A DNA stretch of 64,000 nt. It comes from an uncultured Bacilli bacterium. GTDB lineage: Bacteria > Bacillota_I > Bacilli_A > RF39 > UBA660. Positions 59,573 through 64,000 of this stretch are shown here, one piece after another. The position numbers were made by a program, and so were the translations under genes. The notes below the pieces were generated by a model. It saw only the letters and a program-made list of their open reading frames with translations. It made no database searches and had not been told where the DNA came from. Position 1 is the stretch's first letter; every line of letters starts with the position of its first letter. Location of the stretch: positions 62,001 through 126,000 of the forward strand of contig CAKOJR010000001.1 in NCBI GenBank assembly GCA_934090735.1, in the 5' to 3' direction.

Positions 59573-60709
59573 ATGATATGCGATTTATATAGTTCTTACT
59601 ATGATTATAAAGTACGAACCTTAAACGAATATACCTTAGCTCTAAGTAAAATTATTGGAATAAAAGAAAATAAACTATTTAATAATCAAAGACTTCGTAA
59701 TGATTTTTGGCCATTTGTAATAAAAGACTATTTGAATAGATATGTTGATGGTGTTCCATTAAATAAATACTTAGTAAAAGGATTTTTAAATGATAGAGAG
59801 ATTCAAGTTTATGAGTTAAATAATGAAGTGATGAGTGTTATTGATTATTTAATTAATAAAAGTATGATTTTAGATACTGCTAGGTATAAAGAGAGTATTA
59901 TATTAGCAGGATTTATTTTAAAGATAGCAAATACGATTGATATATTAACAAGTCCTTTTACTAAAAATCAAAATAATTATAGTACGCTTTGTATTAATGC
60001 TATTAATGAGGCTAATAAAATTAAATATATTAATTTGATTGATGATGGCAAAAAAGAAACTAATAAACTTTTAATTAAAGTTAAAGAGAATGTTAAGAGA
60101 GAAAGAAAGTTTTTTGAAAGTTTAACAAGTGTTAGTTCATTTAATAAGTATATAGATATTTCTAAGGAAAATATTTATTATCTTGCACAGTATAATTATC
60201 GCATACCTAACCTAAATAAGTACGATGAATATGCGGTTAAAGATATATATGATAACTTAGGAGTGGATGATGCTTTTGCTTTGATTAGTGCTAATTTGAT
60301 GGTATCTAGTGAACTTAAGTTGTTTTCAATAAGAAGACCTTTAAAAATATTATTTTTACCTCTTAGAAAAAGTTTTTTTGATAATGAGAAGAATGTCAAA
60401 GAGTTAAGTATGTTATTTAAAAATAATAAATTACATAGGTATATAAAGATTTTAGTTAATTATAATGAAGCTAAAAAAGAAGTAATAAATTTACTTAAAA
60501 GATATAAGTTAGATTATTATTTATATTGTAGTCGTAATAGTGAAGCTACTACTGGTAAGTTGATTAATGATGTTAATAATTATTTAGTTAGTAAAGAGTT
60601 TTACGATAATAATAAGAATATTATATCTAAATGGAAAAATTTAGGTGTTAATATAATAAAAGAAGAGTTTGATGGTATTGTAACAGATACTCGCTTACTT
60701 GTAGATTAG
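59573..60709 (+). CDS. Hypothetical protein, first gene of the AAA+ cluster
   Basis: A 378-residue, mostly helical soluble protein with no signal or membrane segment, rich in Lys, Tyr, Asn and Leu. A few patches (LINKSMILDTARYKESIILAGFILKIANTIDIL; KILFLPLRKSFFDNEKNV) are likely amphipathic helices. AGAGGTAGG precedes ATG 59573, and the AAA+ gene follows after 16 bp, so the two are probably co-expressed. Unrecognised. Confidence 0.7.
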   Translation: MICDLYSSYYDYKVRTLNEYTLALSKIIGIKENKLFNNQRLRNDFWPFVIKDYLNRYVDGVPLNKYLVKGFLNDREIQVYELNNEVMSVIDYLINKSMILDTARYKESIILAGFILKIANTIDILTSPFTKNQNNYSTLCINAINEANKIKYINLIDDGKKETNKLLIKVKENVKRERKFFESLTSVSSFNKYIDISKENIYYLAQYNYRIPNLNKYDEYAVKDIYDNLGVDDAFALISANLMVSSELKLFSIRRPLKILFLPLRKSFFDNEKNVKELSMLFKNNKLHRYIKILVNYNEAKKEVINLLKRYKLDYYLYCSRNSEATTGKLINDVNNYLVSKEFYDNNKNIISKWKNLGVNIIKEEFDGIVTDTRLLVD

Positions 60710-60725
60710 AAGGGAAGAGAAAATT

Positions 60726-62225
60726 ATGGGAATTAATGGAGAGTTTTTTCTAAAATTTTTAGAACCGTTTTTTAACGGCTTGGTAGCATTTTTTAAAGCA
60801 ATAGGTGCTGCTTTAGTGAAAATATTTAATATTGCAACGTATTTTGATATTATAAGTGAGTATAAAGCTAAGGGTAGTAGTACTGTAGTTATAATACTTG
60901 CTGTGTTATGTCTTGTTATATTGTTTGCAGTAATTGCTTTATTAATATTTTTATTAGTAAGAAGAATTATTAAGTGGCGTCATAATGTTGCTCATCATGA
61001 AAAGATGGTTGAGGAAATAGAAAACTTAAATAATGATATTGTTCGTTTAAGGAATGAAAATCAGAAGTATATGGAGATGGCTAATCCAGATGCTGGTGTT
61101 GAGTATGATGAGGATGGTAATATTACTAATAAGTTAAGTGAGGGCGAAAGTAGATTCTTTAAACTTACACAAATTGATGAAAGATATAAAGATTATGTTG
61201 CTCCAGAGTTAAATGAAACAATTTCACTTAATGAGTTATGTGAAACATTTAGAAACTTTTCAGCGAGTAAGATGAAGTTATATTATTCTATAGATTTAAT
61301 TAGACTTTATATTGCATCATTTGCATCAAATAGACTTATTATTTTACAAGGTATTTCTGGTACAGGTAAAACATCACTTGCTTATTCATTTGGTAACTTT
61401 ATTAAGAATGAAGCAGTAATTGCTAGTGTTCAGCCATCTTGGAGAGATAGTACAGAATTATTTGGTTATTTCAATGAATTTACAAAGCGTTTTAATGAAA
61501 CAGAAGTTTTAACTAAGATGTATGAAGCTAAGTATAACCCAAAGATCTTTATTACATTGTTAGATGAGATGAATATTTCTCGTGTTGAGTATTACTTTGC
61601 ACAAATGTTATCTATTCTAGAATTACCTAGTACAGATGAATGGGTATTAGAGCTTGTTCCTAATGCTTGGGATAATGATCCTAAATTAATTGATAATGGT
61701 CGTTTACAAATTCCAGATAATATGTGGTATATTGGTACAATTAATAATGATGACTCAACATTCATGATTACAGATAAGGTATATGATCGTGCTATGCCAA
61801 TTAATATTGATACTAAAGGTGTTGCTTTTGATGCACCTGAAACTGATGCGATAGATATTACTTCTAAATATTTCTTATCATTATTTGATAAGGCTAGAGA
61901 AGAACATCCAGTAAGTGAAAAGACAATGGATAATCTTGCAAAGATGGATGATTATGTTATTGAACATTTCCGTTTAGCTTTTGGTAATCGTATTGTTAAA
62001 CAGTTAAAAGATTTTGTTCCAGCATATATTGCTTGTGGCGGAGAAGAAATTGTTGCAGTTGATTATTTAATTGCTAATAAGATTTTAAGAAAATTTGACC
62101 AATTAAACTTAGCTTATATTCGTAATGAAATTGATGGTTTTGAGGCTTATTTAGATGAGTTATTTGGTGATGGTAAAATGGTTGAATGTAAGGCATTTTT
62201 AGAAAGACTTAAAAAGACAATATAA
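60726..62225 (+). CDS. Membrane-tethered McrB/MoxR-like AAA+ ATPase
   Basis: A 499-residue protein. A hydrophobic N-terminal stretch and one long transmembrane segment (about 53-78) are followed by a short coiled coil (88-120) and an AAA+ domain of the dynein-related (AAA_5) class: Walker A QGISGTGKTSL (208-218), the McrB-like QPSWRDSTELFGYFN, Walker B ITLLDEMNISRVEYYFAQML and sensor-1 YIGTINNDDSTFMITDKVYDRAMPI with the Arg finger region. Such ATPases remodel protein or nucleic acid complexes. A membrane anchor is unusual for McrB relatives. GAAGGGAAGAG precedes the ATG, and the DUF2357-like gene lies 22 bp downstream. Confidence 0.88.
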   Translation: MGINGEFFLKFLEPFFNGLVAFFKAIGAALVKIFNIATYFDIISEYKAKGSSTVVIILAVLCLVILFAVIALLIFLLVRRIIKWRHNVAHHEKMVEEIENLNNDIVRLRNENQKYMEMANPDAGVEYDEDGNITNKLSEGESRFFKLTQIDERYKDYVAPELNETISLNELCETFRNFSASKMKLYYSIDLIRLYIASFASNRLIILQGISGTGKTSLAYSFGNFIKNEAVIASVQPSWRDSTELFGYFNEFTKRFNETEVLTKMYEAKYNPKIFITLLDEMNISRVEYYFAQMLSILELPSTDEWVLELVPNAWDNDPKLIDNGRLQIPDNMWYIGTINNDDSTFMITDKVYDRAMPINIDTKGVAFDAPETDAIDITSKYFLSLFDKAREEHPVSEKTMDNLAKMDDYVIEHFRLAFGNRIVKQLKDFVPAYIACGGEEIVAVDYLIANKILRKFDQLNLAYIRNEIDGFEAYLDELFGDGKMVECKAFLERLKKTI

Positions 62226-62247
62226 TATAAAGTAAGGAGTTGTTATT

Positions 62248-63345
62248 ATGGATTTCAGTTTACTTGTTAAAGATATTCCAAAGGATGAATTAGAACTTTT
62301 TCTTAAAAAAACTGATAGTAGTATAACTGCTAAGAAAAGTATAAATAAAGTAGCAATTGATTATGGTTGGGTAGATGTATTAGATGAATCAATTCCGTAT
62401 TTAGATAATATTATTCGTAATCCAAGAAGGTTTATTGCTCAAGAAGAAGATATTATTCCAATCGAAAAGACTAAAAAAGTATCTGAAGAATCTATCAAAC
62501 ATTTAGCAACTCATACTCAGTTAATTCAAGAAGTAGATGAAGATGGAATGGTTAAGCCTTTAAAATTATTAAATATTTTTAAAGAAGAAACTATTGATTT
62601 ATATGAAAACCGTTTCATCTATTCTCTTATAACGAATCTTTATGTTTTCTTAAGAAATCAGCTTACTTATGAGGAAGAAGAACAAAATAATAAAGAAGAG
62701 AAGAAGATAACTTATGAAGCTAATACTAAGGTAAATGGTGAAGATGTTAATATTTCAATGTGTATTTCAGCTAACAAGGAGGATTCTTCTAAAGAAGATC
62801 CTAAGGTAATAGAGGAACGTAAAGAGAAGATAAAAAATATAAAAGAAGTTCTAGAAGGCTTTATGGCTAGTAAGTTTATGAAAACGATGGCTAATGCTAC
62901 GCCAGTTAGAAGTCCGATTAGAAAAACAAATGTTATTTTAAAAGAACAGAACTTTATTAAAGCACTTGCTTTATGGGAGTTTTTAGAAAAGTATCAAATT
63001 GAAAAGCCAGTTAAGAGGGAAGAATCTGAAACTGACTTAAATTATAAGAATTTAAAGCATAATTTAGGAGTTTCTTATTATGTAAATTATAATTTACTTG
63101 AGGATACAATTAAAGGTAATGGTAAAGATTCATTATCATATGGAACTGATATTATTGAATCAGTTAGAAATTATGCAAGAAAGTTTATGGTAAATGAAAT
63201 AGATTTGAAAAAAGAACTTGATAAAGAAATTAAGCTTGCAACAAAATATAAAGAAGAACAAATTACAAATATTAAGGGAATATATAGAACATTTTTGGAT
63301 TCTAATAAATCCCGCTTTGATAAAGCTATTTCCATACTTAGATAG
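62248..63345 (+). CDS. DUF2357-like protein partnered with the AAA+ ATPase
   Basis: A 365-residue protein whose first 140 residues follow the DUF2357 pattern: NPRRFIAQEEDIIPIEKTKKV (58-78), ESIKHLATHTQLI (81-93) and the helix IDLYENRFIYSLI (116-128). DUF2357 proteins accompany McrB-like ATPases in suspected restriction or defence loci, usually with a C-terminal nuclease. Here the C-terminal part is helical (ATPVRSPIRKTNVIL, SYGTDIIESVRNY) and I see no PD-(D/E)xK motif. AAGGAG precedes ATG 62248. Confidence 0.75.
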   Translation: MDFSLLVKDIPKDELELFLKKTDSSITAKKSINKVAIDYGWVDVLDESIPYLDNIIRNPRRFIAQEEDIIPIEKTKKVSEESIKHLATHTQLIQEVDEDGMVKPLKLLNIFKEETIDLYENRFIYSLITNLYVFLRNQLTYEEEEQNNKEEKKITYEANTKVNGEDVNISMCISANKEDSSKEDPKVIEERKEKIKNIKEVLEGFMASKFMKTMANATPVRSPIRKTNVILKEQNFIKALALWEFLEKYQIEKPVKREESETDLNYKNLKHNLGVSYYVNYNLLEDTIKGNGKDSLSYGTDIIESVRNYARKFMVNEIDLKKELDKEIKLATKYKEEQITNIKGIYRTFLDSNKSRFDKAISILR

Positions 63346-63354
63346 GAGGCTCTT

Positions 63355-64000
63355 ATGAGTAAGAAGAAAAAAGTTAATCCATTAATTAATTTTAGAAGAC
63401 AAGAAATTGATTTAGTTAAATTTAATGAGAAGACTGATAAAGAGCAAAAAGAACAAATTCAAAAGTTACTTGAGGATGCGTATGGTGATAGTCTTAAAAT
63501 TGATCGTAAATATGTAATGAAAGTGTTGAGGCTAACATGGAATCCTAAAGATGATTTTACATATTTACCTTATAATTTAAAAGTTACTAAAGATAAGTTA
63601 AATTTATCATTTGAGGTTGTGAAGAAGAAACCAATACCTTTAGGATTAGTAATCTTTTTGATTTGGTTATTATGCTTTGCAGTAATTGGAGCTACATATT
63701 ATGGTATAAAGTATGTTAGATTAATGGGGTTAAATAAAGATATAGATGGTGATGGTATTGCTGATATTAATATTGATTTAGATAATGATGGTACAGCAGA
63801 TATTAATATAGATACTAATGGTGATGATAAACCGGATCTTAATATTGATTATAGACATAATCAGAAGTCTACTTTTAATATAGATACAGATGGTGATGGT
63901 TTTGCAGATTTTAATATAATAAATGATGCTACAGAAAATCCTAAAGAATGCCGTATAAATTGTGATACTGACGGAGATGGATGGCCTGAAATTAATATAG
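63355..64000 (+). CDS. Membrane protein with calcium-binding-type repeats, 3' end outside window
   Basis: At least 215 residues, open to the right edge. TAGGAGG lies 9 bp before ATG 63355. A basic cytosolic N-terminal domain (1-95) is followed by one transmembrane helix (about 96-116, PLGLVIFLIWLLCFAVIGA). Beyond the membrane are tandem 12-residue units: DIDGDGIADINI (129-140), DLDNDGTADINI, DTNGDDKPDLNI, DTDGDGFADFNI (177-188) and DTDGDGWPEINI (204-215). The DxDxDG loops match thrombospondin type 3/EF-hand-like calcium sites. It lies 9 bp after the DUF2357-like gene, so it is likely the outer sensor or stalk of the same complex. Confidence 0.8.
   Translation, partial: MSKKKKVNPLINFRRQEIDLVKFNEKTDKEQKEQIQKLLEDAYGDSLKIDRKYVMKVLRLTWNPKDDFTYLPYNLKVTKDKLNLSFEVVKKKPIPLGLVIFLIWLLCFAVIGATYYGIKYVRLMGLNKDIDGDGIADINIDLDNDGTADINIDTNGDDKPDLNIDYRHNQKSTFNIDTDGDGFADFNIINDATENPKECRINCDTDGDGWPEINI

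Noticed and set aside
62248..63345. McrC-like nuclease
   Set aside because: The N-terminal pattern fits DUF2357, and no PD-(D/E)xK residues were seen in the C-terminal half.

Overview
The window is about 64 kb of very AT-rich DNA with a compact, mostly plus-strand layout. Shine-Dalgarno sites are strong, neighbouring genes often overlap by 1-11 bp, and promoters read TTGnnn-17-TATAAT, often with an extended TGn. UGA is a stop here: several intact genes end in TGA just before an intrinsic terminator, and Trp is TGG. Sporulation genes (spoVS, a CotD-like coat protein), murG/divIB/ftsY-ylxM, a LiaF/LiaG-like pair, ribonuclease J and SufB point to a low-GC, probably gut-associated, spore-capable member of the Bacilli (for example an uncultured RF39-like or Erysipelotrichia-like lineage). 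The lineage is inference. No rRNA, insertion sequence, prophage or CRISPR array was seen.

Layout. 1-7.9 kb: surface-protein block (BspA-like leucine-rich-repeat protein cut by the window edge, a decayed pseudogene, a prepilin-type fusion, an arylsulfotransferase-like membrane protein). 7.9-9.5 kb: a candidate type I toxin-antitoxin locus that shares DNA with the 3' end of a DAACS symporter. 9.6-15.8 kb: housekeeping operon (Sel1 repeats, KsgA-like, murG, divIB, queH, a pseudopilin, ftsY, ylxM). 15.8-22 kb: minus-strand genes (DHH phosphoesterase, CofE-like) and a TetR/ABC efflux pair with a visible operator. 22-36.5 kb: CotD-like coat protein, NERD protein, lipid kinase, SPFH protein, YfhO, rRNA methyltransferase-like protein, SpoVS, an isolated SufB, a short SSB and a degenerate RNase J. 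36.5-47.2 kb: a second surface protein, LiaF/LiaG-like genes, mscL, a plsC-acyl-CoA synthetase-plsC-folD lipid operon and a Fic protein. 47.2-50.6 kb: small RNAs, an odd tRNA-Thr, rodA, a Gly/Tyr-rich coat-like protein, a metallophosphoesterase and a CPBP protease. 50.7-59.1 kb: a two-operon surface/Tad-type pilus locus. 59.1-64 kb: a long untranslated transcript followed by a four-gene cluster that runs off the window.

How the parts relate. Two themes recur. One is cell-surface display: LRR protein, two carriers plus one pseudogene of a shared C-terminal module, two prepilin-like proteins, a 1134-residue Cys-rich protein and Tad motor genes. The other is tight regulatory packing: terminators overlapping promoters or coding ends, ribosome-binding sites inside hairpins, and near-leaderless genes. 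The best candidate for an undescribed system is the last block, where a membrane-tethered McrB-like AAA+ ATPase lies beside a DUF2357-like protein and a membrane protein carrying extracellular calcium-binding-type repeats. It sits just downstream of the pilus genes and a roughly 330-nt structured RNA candidate.
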